This document shows positions 12,157 to 23,732 of a DNA stretch of 64,000 nucleotides, one piece after another (positions within the stretch are counted from its first letter, which is position 1; each line of letters begins with the position of its first letter). The notes under the pieces are model-generated. The model saw only the letters and a list, made by a program, of their open reading frames with translations, did not search any database and was not told where the DNA came from. Location: NCBI GenBank assembly GCA_963995505.1, contig OZ023185.1, forward strand, positions 13,837,691 to 13,901,690, given 5' to 3'. A program made the translations under genes and the position numbers. Source of the stretch: Hypericum androsaemum (lineage: Eukaryota > Streptophyta > Magnoliopsida > Malpighiales > Hypericaceae).

Positions 12157-15100
12157 TGTAATATCCGACCATGTTATTTAAACTTTGTAGGACTTAATTA
12201 GGCGAGCTAAATGATTCAACAAGATAGTGATACACTATGTTGGACAATAGAAATATAAATTAGTGATTGGAAAATTTTAGTAATTTGGTTAGTTATGATT
12301 TGAACTAAATAATTGTTTGAGCTAATCTCAAATAAATAAACTTTAAATTCACTACAAAGAGAAATTGGAAGTAATGGAAAAATTCAAGCATTAGTTATGT
12401 CGCAACTTAATTAAAAAAATAGAAGACTTAAATTAAATACAATTAAGCTTAACAAAATGTAAACTAACTATAATTTAAAAGAAAAGAAACGTGGCGAGGA
12501 AATAGAAAAAATGAGTACGTGGCTTAACTTGGAAATTGACAACAAGAAAAGGATAGATAAAGTTAACAATTGAGGCGGTGAAATCTTGTTGTCAGCAATA
12601 AAAAGAAATTACTTAGTTTTCATCCATTTAAACATGGACCAAAATTCAAAGAGCCAAAAAAAAGAAGAAGAAAGAAGCAAGCAACCGAGAAAAGGTAAAA
12701 GAGAGAACTGAGGTGAGAAAATTAAGTTAGAATGTTTATCTTTTTGGTAACTTGATGAGTTAAAATTGGTTAGAAGGTTATATATCCAGTAAGTTATCGA
12801 TGGTTGGAAGAATTAATAGCGCTTTCATTTTTTAAGTATTCCATCGAACATTTATATGTAATATCTGGAATCAGAAACTTCATGAAACATAATTTTGGTA
12901 CATGGTCAAATATTAAATTAGCTGATGTTCACATATAAAAGAAAAAGAAACCAGTAAAGATTGAACTTCTTTTCTTTGAATTGAAACTGGCCATTTAAAA
13001 GTACTAAGAATATATCAATTACTTGATCAATTGTAGTGGAAATAATTTTCTTTTAAGTAGCAGATTGTGGATCACAAATTTGGGATATAAGAAAGATTGT
13101 AATCTGAGAGAAAAATTAGATAGAATATTGTGTAATTAAAGAGAGTACATGTGAAAGTAATAAATTAGATTAATTTATTTAATTCATCGGATAACCTTTT
13201 GATTTGAACAAAACAAGCTATGGATTAGGGAGGAATCTGTTCGTAAGATCAAATGAAAGAAGTTAAAAGAAAATAAAGAAGAGAGGCAAGTGAGAAAATG
13301 TTGAATTTGATAACACTGTAACTTCAGAATTTGATAACAATAGATTTGTTAAGATTAGTTCTAGGAATTGACAAATTAAGATTTTGGATGTTCGGTTTTG
13401 CGAGGATTAATTTCCAAGTAGTAGGATAAATGTTGTGATGGCTATTTCTGAGTAATTAAAGAAATAGCAAGTATGATAATTAAATAAGGAAATTAGGAAT
13501 ATTAAGTTTTAATGGAAATAAGTCACCGTGAAAGAGACTAGCAGGAGGTAAATTTATCAGGGGTGTGCAAATGGGATTTGGGATTCGGGATATCCCAATT
13601 TTTTTCGGTATTCGGAAGTTCGGGATCGGGATATCGGTATTCGAGATTTAATTCGGTAGCAGTTTTTGGGAAAATTCGGTGAATTTCGGTATTCGGTAGA
13701 ATTTTGGGATATACTAATATTATACCAAAATTTACTGAATACCGAAGTACTAAATAGAAATTTGCCAGATTATAAATATAAGGAAAAAAACCCACACAAC
13801 CTCACCTCTCAGAAAGGACGCAACAAGCCAACTTGGCCACACCTACGTTCTCTTCTCTCTCTTCTCACCAAAAAAACCCCCTTCTCTCTCTCGAGTCTCG
13901 ACACAAACAAGGATAAACACACCGACCAACCAACCACGACGCCTCTTCCTTTAGAGCTTCCACCGACAACTTCGGCCACCACAACCCTCGCCCACCACAC
14001 CTCGTAGCCTCTCTGAGTCCCAGGCCAGCCTCGACCCTAAATTGCAAAATAAAATTAGCGTTCGAAATTTAGGGTTTTTTAATTTGGGAATTTTTTTTAA
14101 TTTAGATTTCTCTTACTCTACTTGATCATCTGATATAAGTGAATGGGGAATTTCCAATGTTCTTTGCTCAGGTTGTAGAAGAGGAGTTGTAATCGTATTT
14201 ACAGCTTCGTGGAACAAAATTGATTTTCCATATTTAGTTTCACAGAACCTTTGTGTTTTGAACTTGGGAAATTTCGGGATTACAGGTAAATCCCGATCCC
14301 AGTCCCGAATTTAATTCGGTATTCGGTATGATAACGAATTAAATTCGGGATCGGGATCGGTATGGAGTTTTTTTGTATTTCGGTATTCGGGATATTCGGT
14401 ATTCGGTATTTGGGATCGGGATATCCCGAATGCACACCCTATGTTCAATACTCATTTCTAGTAAAGCAATGTATAGATGGAACTGAAAATGATGAAGATA
14501 ACAATTTAAATTGAGTTTAAGGTCCGTGAATTATTTTAGATTACTTAAGAGAGAATAAGAAGAATTAAAATATTCTCAACATTTGAGGTTCAATCAGAAC
14601 TATGATAAGAAATTCAGGAAGAAACTAAACCGAGATATGAAAAAAAGGTAGAAAATTGAGTTAGAAATTTGATGATTTACGGTTCAATTGAATTTGTGGA
14701 TCTGATTTAATGTCGCAGATCTTGGAAAATATTTTGAGAAATATTTGGAAAGAATTCGTGGATATCAACTTCGAACAAGTTGAATTCCAAATGAAGGGAT
14801 TTGTCTATTGGAAAGAGGATCACCGATCCTGATGGTCATCGAGCCAAAATCGGTAAATAAATAATATGTGACTCGTGCTTTATTTGGCGTACTCTATTTA
14901 TTTGTCATGATCTGAATATGGTAATGTGAGTGCATTTTATGCATTTATCATATGAGCATATTGTATGATGTTATGATTTGTGAATGTTTGTTCAATCTAG
15001 CCCAGCATGGGCATTAGATATGTTTGGTATGTTTTGGAGCCTATGAATCTTTTATGATATGAAAGTCTGTTATATGGATGGCTCAGCTCTGTGATATGGA

Positions 15101-15931
15101 CGTCTAGTAGGCAGAGATCTACCCGTGACCAACCGGAGATGTTGGCATATGTGCACATATAATGAGGATACAATAGATTATGATATGATCTGTTTGGCCG
15201 GCGGGGTTGGTTTCTGATGGCGCCATTGAGATATGGTATCCTCGTGTCGGGGTTAGAGTGACACTATCTAGATCTTGCCGAATGTTCGTCAGTTCTGCTA
15301 TATGATATTAGAATTATGTGTCATGTGTCAAATTGCGTGACGGTATGGAATGTTGCGTAGTTTGCTCATGTTTATGTGACTTTGTGATTATATGCTATAT
15401 TTGGTCATCTGGTAAGTATAACTTTTGAATAATGTAAATTTTCTCATAATTTATTTGCCATGTTAGTTATATGCATGTTTTAGGTATGTTGTGCATTGAG
15501 TAGCTAAATAAATTGCGATGCATATCTTATTTGTTTACTGAGTGTTCCAAAACACTCATTCCCCCTCTCACCAGTTTTGCAGGAACTCGAATACGAGTTG
15601 TATTGGTTCGGAGATCTACTCTGATCATATAAGTCTGCTTTATTCTCCGGGACTGGTCTGGAGGTCTCCAGTTTGTATTTTTTTCCATTGATCTAGAAGC
15701 TCCGTAGTCACATGATTTGTTTTGATCTTGGGGAGTATGTATAATAAAGAAAAAGCTTGGCTTATATTTTGTAAATTTGGAATATGAAACTAAAGATCAT
15801 TAAGTCATAATTTTACGTTTAAATGCTTATGATTATAAATTTGAATACGTTAGAGGCGGGCTAGATTTATTTTGTGATTAAAGGAGTCAAAATCTAGCGT
15901 CGGTCACCGACCACAGATTTAGGTCGTGACA
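12157..15931 (+). mobile_element. Long solo LTR, chromovirus (Tekay/Del-type) Gypsy
   Basis: Begins TGTAATATCCGACC and ends TTTAGGTCGTGACA, the termini typical of Tekay/Del-type LTRs. The perfect 5-bp duplication AGTTC (12152-12156 and 15932-15936) lies exactly where the host LTR sequence is interrupted; the host LTR family reads through at this point in its other copies. Net length is about 2.9 kb after removing the hAT-like insert. No gag or pol is present, so this is a recombination-derived solo LTR. Confidence 0.85.
13558..14443. mobile_element. hAT-like non-autonomous element
   Basis: Ends CAGGGGTGTGCAAAT and (inverted) TAGGGTGTGCATTCG are inverted and hAT-like. Both subterminal regions are dense in CGGTATTCGG and CGGGATCGGGATATCCC words, which are subterminal repeats typical of hAT elements. 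No transposase is seen, and a clear 8-bp target duplication could not be found. The central ORF at 13666-14007 has no family resemblance. Confidence 0.7.
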
Positions 15932-17074
15932 AGTTCACTACCGACTCTTCATCACTGTTTGTGGCGTCATCGATATATAAGGTTCTTTGTTTTAACTTAA
16001 GCAGCGGGTCGCGGTCTTAATACCAAGGTTTTTGTTTGGTTGTCAGCATCGGGTCGAGGTCTTAATACCAAGGTTTTTGTTTAGTTGTCAGCATCGGTCG
16101 AGACCTCCATCATAAATTGACAGATATGAGATTTCATGCTTTGTGGTCAGATCTCGTCGGATCGTTGGCAGTGTTCGTATCGATCTTCAACCTCATACTC
16201 TCTCCGTCCACCAACAGCAAGCGTCAAAAACAAAAATTAATCACGACATCAATGATGAGCAACCAAAATAAATCACGCAATCTTTAACCTCAGGATTGAT
16301 CTTGAACCTCACGCGCATCGCGATAAGCAACCAAACTCAATTCAATCAACCAAAGTTCAATTAAACCGGCGGCGGAGAAGGCTCTTTAGAATGGTAACCC
16401 TAAACGGCGAAGGTCAACCCAGATTTTCCCGTGCCAATTTTGAACAGTAACCCTTTGGCTCTTAGAAATCTAGTAAAAAGAACTGAGAACTTGAGGCGAC
16501 AACCTTCTTGACGATCTGCGTCGACCAAATCCGGCCCTCAAGGGTTCTCCACGGCGACGGGGTTGAGGAGGAACTTGAGTGTTCACAAGGAATACGACCA
16601 AATCCAGCCAAAGCTGACCTAATCCGGCCTTGTGGACCATGTTTCAAGATCTAAGATATCATGAACTCGAGGGTTCCCAACGAATCTCTCCGCAAGCTCA
16701 ATCTCCAATAACCTAAGGCCTAAGGCCGTCGCCGTCGTCGTTTTGGTCTCGCCGGCGAAGAGGGGAGAGAGGAAAGGGACGGGGAGAGACATTATTATTT
16801 TATTAATTTTTTTAATGGGAATATTAGTCATTTCTATTAAAAAAAAGACTAATCCGAAATCAATATTTATAAAAAAATAGGGACGGAAAAATTAGTTTCC
16901 AAATAACGGAGGCCTGATGACATACGCCCAAGACCTAAGAATAATTTGTTCAAAATCTAATTATAATCAACAAATGGTCAGGCGAGGGGACGTGTGTGGT
17001 GCTCTTGCATGACAGCCAGTTGTGTCACTTACTTACTTACCGGAGTGGGGACAATGTTAGAATCTTGAAACCAA

Positions 17075-17125
17075 CAAGAAGAAGAAGAAGAAGAATCGAA
17101 ACGAAGAAGAAGAAGAAGGAGGAGG
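17075..17125 (+). repeat. (GAA)n tracts in the 5' leader of the transporter gene
   Basis: Two AAG/GAA runs separated by ATCGAAACG lie directly upstream of the ATG at 17136, so they are probably transcribed as 5' UTR. Confidence 0.75.
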
Positions 17126-17135
17126 TAGTTGAAGG

Positions 17136-19618
17136 ATGGCGGCGAAGTGGGCAACCTTATCATCATCACCAACACCAACCACCGCCCCTTCTCCTCCACT
17201 CATCATCCCTTCCTCCTCTCCCGACCTACTAGTAATTCGCAGTTGCGCTTTCCAAAGAGCAGAAACAACCACAAGGCGAAGAAGAAGGTTTCCGAGCATC
17301 AGGTGCACGCGGGAGGATATCGAGTGCGTGGGGACGGGCCTCGACGTGGAGTGCAGGGTGGCGGCGGGGGAAGAGGAGCCCTCTTCGGTACCCGGGAGGA
17401 GGAAGAGCGCGGCGGAGACGGTTGTGGAGGCGGGGCTGTTGGTTTCCCCGTTCTTCTTCTGGGGCACGGCGATGGTGGCCATGAAGGAGGTTCTGCCTCT
17501 GCTGGGCCCTTTCTCCGTCGCCGCCTTCCGGCTTGTCCCGGCCGGGCTGCTGCTTGTTGGGTTCGCTTCCTCCAGGGGGCGCCCCATGCCGGTCGGGTTC
17601 AATGCCTGGTTCTCCATCTCTCTTTTTGCCCTTGTTGATGCCTCCTTTTTCCAGGTTTGGCGAATAATTGGTTCTTTGAATATACTAAGTCATACCTGTG
17701 CTGTGACCATACTGAAATATTCTGGTTTTACGGTGTTGTTGCAGGGGTTTCTTGCCGTGGGGTTGGAGAGGACATCGGCCGGTTTGGGAAGCGTATGTCC
17801 CCTCTTTGTCTTGCTGTTGTTGAGTCCTTTATTTTTCTGATTAAGACATTGCTATGTCGAGATTATATATGTGTCTTTCGTATTTATCGTTGGATATGAA
17901 ATGTTGGTGTTGAATGATGTGGGATGCAGGTTATAATTGATTCGCAACCCCTCACTGTCGCTGTGCTTGCAGCTCTATTTTTTGGTGAATCCATTGGCTT
18001 GGTTGGGGCCACTGGACTGGTTCTTGGTGTCATAGGCCTTTTGCTACTTGAGGTTAGCTCTCAGCTTTTGATTTTCTTTCATACTAATAGAGATTAGCTT
18101 GATTCTTGGCTTCTGAGCTTAACCGGAATGATTGGATTGGCCCTTATTTGGCATTGTTTGTTTGTCCGATGGTGAGAATGATGCACATTAGCAACATGGT
18201 TGTGACCAGACACTCTTTTTGGAGAGATTAAGGGAAATCGTTGACTATTTAGGAGATCAGGGCTCAAATGTCTTAAGTGAATGTATTCTTGACGATGGTT
18301 GGTGTGGAATGAACTGAAAAAACCGAAAACAGGCTCAGTTTGGTAAATTTTCTGTGGAGAACAGGATCCTGCTTCGTTTCTCTTCGGAATCTCTCAAGAG
18401 TATAATTGTTGATTGTTGCTGTCTTCTTCAGATACCTGCTCTTTCTATTAATGAAGGCGATTTCTCTTTGTGGGGGAGTGGAGAGTGGTGGATGCTTCTT
18501 GCAGCACAGAGCATGGCAGTTGGTACGGTCATGGTCCGGTGGGTCACACAGTATTCTGATCCTGTCATGGCAACAGGATGGGTGAGCTTCTCTGAAATCT
18601 GCTGGATCTTACATATTTTCAGAAAAAAAGAAAATAAAAGAGGCTAAATCATATCGCTGGCAACCAAATTATGAGTGCGTAGACGGTTACTTATCTGTCG
18701 TCCATTTGTGTCCTACTGAGGCAGTGGTCTATAATTTTTTCTTGTTATCCTATTCATTCACGATTCTTCACTTGGATCCGCACAGCTATTTTTACTCGAT
18801 TTATGCATCATTTCGAGGGAATATTTATTCATGTTGATTTCTGTACTGACTCATGAATTGCTTGTTACTTACAGCACATGGTTATCGGCGGTCTTCCTTT
18901 ACTTGTCATCTCGATTCTCAATGGAGATCCAGCCTTCAGTGGTGGTCTTAATGGGCTTGGTACCACTGATATATCGGCACTTCTTTACACATCCCTATTT
19001 GGCAGTGCCGTAAGCTATGGGTTATACTTCTACAATGCAACAAAAGGTCTGAGTTCTTGCATTTGAAGTATTTTGTTTCTGATATCAAATTTTATAGAAG
19101 TACTTCCAAACATGATCTCGGTTGGCACTTAAGACCAGAAATTTGTACACGAGATGTTTTGTAACAGTGTGCTGTGCAAAAAAGGGTGATGTCTGCCATG
19201 CTGTTACCTATTGTGTACTTAGCCAAGAAGAGTTGGTGCACGATTTAGCCAGGACTAGTTTTTGCATTATTGTAATCTTTTTTCTTGAGATATCTGCAGA
19301 ATTTTCGAGCTTCAGTGAAATCTCTAATTAATTGAGCACTGTTCTTCTACTGGACCGTGATTTGGTTCCATTAATCTATTTCAGGCAGTCTGACAAAGCT
19401 GAGTTCTCTGACATTCCTGACCCCTATGTTTGCTTCAATATTTGGGTGAGTTTCTCATACTAAAAGCTCTCTCTTTATGCGATGATGGTTCTTAACTCTT
19501 GTATTGGTTATCCAGGTTCCTTTATCTTGGGGAGAACTTCTCGCCAGTGCAACTGGTCGGGGCCCTTGTCACTGTTTTAGCAATATACATGGTCAATTTT
19601 CAAGATGGCATAGACTAA
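17136..19618 (+). CDS. Chloroplast WAT1-related/EamA transporter (At3g02690-like), 7 exons
   Basis: Exons: 17136-17654, 17745-17792, 17930-18052, 18432-18581, 18875-19046, 19385-19445, 19516-19618. All introns are GT-AG and the spliced frame is open for 391 residues. Residues 1-90 are rich in Ser, Thr, Pro and Arg without acidic clusters early on, as in a plastid transit peptide. Two EamA halves follow, with FFFWGTAMVAMKEVLPLLGP, FRLVPAGLLL and GFLAVGLERTSAGLGS in the first, and a C-terminal half ending GENFSPVQLVGALVTVLAIY. About ten membrane helices are expected. The best resemblance is to the plastid WAT1-related protein At3g02690. The substrate is not known from the sequence; EamA proteins export small metabolites. 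Phases at every junction fit, so the gene appears functional. Confidence 0.9.
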
Positions 19619-19849
19619 ACGATTTGGCTATCTTTTCCTAGGGAAGACATTGCTTATTCTGAAGCTGGATAAATGTGGTCTGGTCCGTACTATATGAAAT
19701 GCAGTTCTTAATGAAAAAAGACAATGTATAGTGTTGCTTCCGACTACTTGCTGGCATGGCTGTGACAAGGGTTGTTATTTGACGTGGGCGAGTTCAAACT
19801 TGGTCCGATCTGATCTGATCTGACAAGGGTTCTTTCAAGACTACGATGT

Positions 19850-20052
19850 TCACATATCCTCAAGAGTACTGGTCCATACAGCTCCAAAAGGTTTTAATCC
19901 TGCACTCTGTTGATATTTGTGATTGCCATCATACTGATTCTTGTGGAGCCGAAGCATCGATATGCAACCGTCAAGAGCTGCTGTTAATGCCCTTCTTCTG
20001 GAGAAGTATCTCCATCCACCGCATTTTCGCTCTTCATGGTGATGCCAAAAGG
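19850..20052. other. 3' flank of the transporter gene
   Basis: Contains at 19911-19934 a 24-bp copy of the arm sequence of the hairpin at 20053-20161, in the same orientation as the right arm. No gene was recognised. Confidence 0.6.
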
Positions 20053-20161
20053 AAAATGTGTATGATGGCAATCACAAATATCAAGCAAAGTTTATAAACT
20101 AACATAAACATTTAGTTTATAAACTTTGCTTGATATTTGTGATTGCCATCATACACATTTT
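20053..20161. repeat. Perfect inverted repeat: 48-bp arms, 13-base loop
   Basis: Left arm 20053-20100 and right arm 20114-20161 are exact reverse complements over 48 bp, with loop AACATAAACATTT. The arm core TGATATTTGTGATTGCCATC occurs once more at 19911. Transcription from either strand would give a fully paired stem. Origin by local inverted duplication or template switching is likely; a small-RNA precursor is possible but not shown. Confidence 0.97.
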
Positions 20162-20489
20162 ATATAGATGTTTGTGCTTTATATAGATGTCCTGTTGAGA
20201 GTAGACCTTGAATTATAGCAGTTCATTTCTACTTGAGAACCTTGTGTACCATTTTCATGGGGTATTATCCAATGCAACTAGCGAATACAAGGGGAAAGAT
20301 ATAGAACAGAGCTAACATAAAAGGAATGGCACAAGACACAAAGTCGCAAGTTTGCAACCAAACAAACAAAGGTTTTCCAAGCAGGGCTGGAACTAAAAAA
20401 GTTGCAAGTTTGCAACCAACAACAAACAAAGTTTGAAAATCTGGACTTTAATTCAAGTGGGCTAGAACTAAAAAGATGAGTCATATGTT

Positions 20490-22904
20490 TCATGTTGAAG
20501 CAGCAGTTGCAGCTGCTGTCGGAACTGGCTGCAGATTTTTACCTACCCCAACTCGACCACGCCCAATGCCGGTTCTCTGGCTGCTGAAGCCTCTCTGGTT
20601 TTCTGCCATGCTGTTCGCTGATTCTGTTCTATCGCCCCTTTGAGACCCTGCTGGATTTCGCCGTTCAGTTTCCTCTCTGGTGGTGTTGGATCTTGAGGTC
20701 CAACGATCAGTTGAATCAGCTGAGTTAGGTTCCCATGATGAGGTCGAGTTCGTCCACTGCTGCTGGCTGCTCCCACCGATATAACTGTTGCTACCCGAGG
20801 ATTCTTGCTCCTCCTCCATGTCTTCCACGGGCAATGTACCTCCCCGCCTCAGCGTCACATATTTGTGAAAGCTAGGCTCCAAGAGGTCATCGCTTGCCTG
20901 TATTTCTGATTCCACAAAAGGGTCTTTGGTTTCTGACAGTAGCTTCTTCCCAACAAGATTAGCACCAACCGTCGCTGCACTTCTTTTTTCCTCCGACAAA
21001 GTAAAGGGAAGATTGGAGCTTGTGGTCGAGTTAAGGTCTGCAACAGCTTCAAGGATGGAATGGGCCTTTGAGAGACAAGACGGGAGCGAGAAAGCAGGAA
21101 CAGGAACGGTCTTCTGGTGGAAGTTTTGGATATCTTCCAGTAACAGAGTGGTGTACGATGGCGAGTCATTCAGTAGAGCTTCTGGATTGATGTCCAGATC
21201 TCGAGAACGCCTAGCAGACCTGCTTCTAGTTAGCGCCTGAGGTCGAGAGGATTCATCGGCCGTCCTAACAGATGCATTCACTGGTACAGCTTCCTCCATA
21301 TGTTGCTGATCTTTAGCAAACTTGGCCTTATTGTCCAGGGAACCAATGTTGTTGCCTTTACTAATGGCTTCTTTTGCAGCGACTCGGTTGTTGGCTTCGG
21401 TGGTTGGCTTCTGCACAAGTCCCTGAAACAAAAAAGATTCACATTGGAAACTACAATCCAACAGAAGAAAAAATTGAACTTGCAGACAACCTGCGTTATT
21501 CAACTCCGCGAGCACCGAGGGGACACCGAGCACAAACAATTACAAAACGGAACATTAAAAGCTGAGCATATCCGAAAACAGGCAATATTAGGTTGTTCCG
21601 AAAAGGACACTGAACAGCAGAAAAGCAAGTCCATTGCATCATTCAATCAAACATATTGGTCTTGTTTTTAGATCAGAACGATCATTTGACCAACTAGTAA
21701 ATGCTAAACTTAGTTCAAAATGCAGTTCCAATGACACAGACCCTATGACTATCGGATTAAGGGGCAAGACTAACTGATTGTGCAATTTTACCTTGTTGGT
21801 GTTAGCAGAATTAGGCTTGTTTCCAACTGCTTGTGGATAGACAAGGGTGTTGGGGTCGATCTCGGCCAGTGGATTTCTCCTGTAAGGAGAATGCTCTGCC
21901 TTCCTTGACGAGTTGCGGCTAAGTGATGGCTGCTGCTGGTTGTTACTCTCATTGGCCACCGCCCTCGCATTCACTCTCGCAGGGGAAATCGAACGCGGGG
22001 ATGCAGCACTTCTTGTAGCAACAGCAGCAGCATTTTCACCAGCATTCCTCTTCACAGAGATCCGCTTAATGGCAGTCGTCTCAGTTCCGTTGCTGCTTTT
22101 ATCCATTGCAGAGGAAGAAACAGTGGCAGGGACAGAGACCAATTTCCCTGGCCTGTTACTAGAATTAGCACCATTCCCAACATTAGTGTTGGAGTTGGAT
22201 TCCGATCTCCTACCAGGAGACCGGCTCACCCTCCTCCCGCTCCCGCTCGCAGAGGTGCCTCTCTCTCTGCTCCCAGACCGCTGGTCTCTCTCCCTACTCG
22301 GTGTCCTCCTCCTCCCCTGAGGACTAGACCGCTGCTGCCTACTCGACTGCCTGTCGCGGGATCGTTCCCGCCTTGTTTCTCCTCCATCGTCCTCATCGCC
22401 ACCGTCATCATCCTTCACCCCATCATCATTCTGATCAAAGTCATAACTCCGCTTCAAACCCGAGAACTTCCTGCTCCCCGAAGCCCCGACCTTCCCTGAC
22501 GAGTTGCTCCTGCTAAGCCTCCCGCATTGTATCAGAATCGCATCCACCTCCTCCTTGGTGCAGCTCGACGTCCTCACCGCGACCCCGCCGCTGCAAGCCT
22601 CCCCCACGGACACGCTCCCGTTATTGCTGCCGCCGCTGCCGAGGGGGGAAACATCCCGTTCCCGCTCATGGCTCCTCCTGTGCTTTATCACAAACACCTC
22701 CTTCTTCGGTGGATCCTCCCCTTCTTCCGCTTGCTTCTTCTTCTTCACTTCCTCCTTCTCCACCACCTTGGCAGCGACAGCATCGCTGCCAGGCTTCCGA
22801 CCCGGCGGTGGGCCAACCACCGTCACCGACTCGGGTTTCTTCACCAGAACCGACGAGTTAAGAGCAGTTGCCTGCTCGTTCTTCTTGCTCAGGCAACTCC
22901 CCAT
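20490..22904 (-). CDS. At1g65710-like conserved plant protein with N-myristoylation motif, 2 exons
   Basis: Exon 1 is 22904-21792 and exon 2 is 21422-20490, with a GT-AG intron (21791-21423); the product is 681 residues. An upstream in-frame ATG at 22916 would add MLRN. I prefer 22904 because it gives MGSCLSKK, a textbook N-myristoylation/palmitoylation start conserved in this family. Further on: KKEVFVIKHRRSHERERD, a CTKEEVDAILIQCGRLSRS block, a long Arg/Ser-rich disordered region with SRSPGRR and RSISPAR motifs, YRRNPLAEIDPN near the exon 1 end, and in exon 2 a NPEALLNDSPSYTTLLLEDI motif. No catalytic domain is recognised. The gene resembles Arabidopsis At1g65710, of unknown function; a membrane-attached scaffold role is inference. 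The intron phase is 0 and both exons are open. Confidence 0.88.
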
Positions 22905-23072
22905 GTTCCTCAACAATCACAGTGGGAAAAAAAGGAGAGTTTTTGAAAAAAAAAAATTCAAGAGATCGAACTTTCTAAGCCGAGGAAATTGATAAATAGC
23001 GAAGGTGCGGTTTCTAAAAGGGTTCGGTTTCCAAGAAAAAACTAAAGATTGAATTTTTAAAAATTGTTGCTT

Positions 23073-23076
<4 letters not shown>

Positions 23077-23120
<44 letters not shown>
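23077..23120. repeat. (GA)n/(CT)n microsatellite in the 5' leader
   Basis: About 22 GA units (CT on the transcribed minus strand) lie 170-215 bases upstream of the ATG at 22904. CT-rich leaders are common in plant 5' UTRs and core promoters. Confidence 0.9.
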
Positions 23121-23123
<3 letters not shown>

Positions 23124-23259
23124 CAAAATTGGGAGATGATGAGCGATGAGATGAGAGATGAGATCTGGGGGGTGGGTGGGTGGGTGGAGGGAAAAAGAGC
23201 CGTTACCACACGTGGATAGAGCCGTTTAGATAAATGCAATGTACTGTGTCCGGTCTTCT

Positions 23260-23723
23260 GACCCACCCCACCTTATCAATTTTTTTTATGTTATATAATA
23301 TTCTATTTAATAAATTAGTTAATTCAAATTTTAATAATATATTTGGTAAAATTTTTACAACAAACATTCAATTTTTTTGAATGGTTCAAATTCGAAATTT
23401 TTTTATTAACTTATAACAACTCTTAGTCTATCTAATTACTCATTGGGACATGTTTATCTAGGTTGAAGTGTCCTTTTCTACGTATTCTTTTATTTTAATC
23501 TTTTCCAAAATCGAAAAGTTATTGCAGGGGAGTCTCCTTTTTTAACTGCCTTTTTATTACCGACAATGATTCCTTGGTTTTTGTCTTCTCCTCGGTTCTA
23601 CCGTGTCGTTGTCCAACGGCTACCCTGTGCCTTTAATTTGAAACCTTTTCAAACGCATTGTCTACGAGATAGCGCAGAAGTTGAGGTCTCTCCCTTTCTA
23701 CTCTGCTACGGTCCTTTTTTTAA
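23260..23723. other. AT-rich intergenic region
   Basis: Upstream of the At1g65710-like gene. No gene or element was recognised; the ORF at 23566-23781 runs into the adjacent MULE TIR and is not supported. Confidence 0.5.
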
Positions 23724-23732
23724 AAATATCTT

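Larger units (their letters stand above)
11649..16182 (+). mobile_element. Solo LTR (754 bp without its nested insert), same family as the LTRs at 47514 and 49450
   Basis: Starts TGATATGAATTCTAGCAG and ends GTGTTCGTATCG (the family end is TATCA, here CA has become CG). A perfect 5-bp duplication ATCTT flanks it (11644-11648 and 16183-16187). Its sequence matches the LTRs of the inverted-LTR insertion throughout, including TCCAAGCTTATATCGAAGAG, TTTATAGAGG and AGCAGCGGGTCGCGGTC. A 3775-bp solo LTR interrupts it at 12157. Near 16000-16090 a segment of about 55 bp (AATACCAAGGTTTTTGTTT) is duplicated in tandem. Confidence 0.88.
11463..16951. mobile_element. MULE-like TIR element, outermost layer of a nested stack
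   Basis: The left end (GGGCAAATTATTCTTAGGTC) and the right end (GACCTAAGAATAATTTGTTC) are inverted copies. Inverted similarity continues inward: TATTATTTGAAAACTAATTTTGTCGTCCC on the left matches, inverted, the sequence before 16910 (described by position; key words ACTAATTTT and GTCCCTA). The 9-bp flanks ATTATCTAA/AAAATCTAA agree at 7 of 9 positions, so the target duplication is only suggestive. Non-LTR-derived interior near 16190-16850 has short ORFs with no recognised family. Confidence 0.7.

Noticed and set aside
13666..14007. 113-codon ORF in the hAT-like element
   Set aside because: Low-complexity Thr/Pro/Leu content and no transposase or known domain.
22504..22992. Plus-strand ORFs opposite the At1g65710-like gene
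   Set aside because: Shadow frames of the conserved minus-strand exon.
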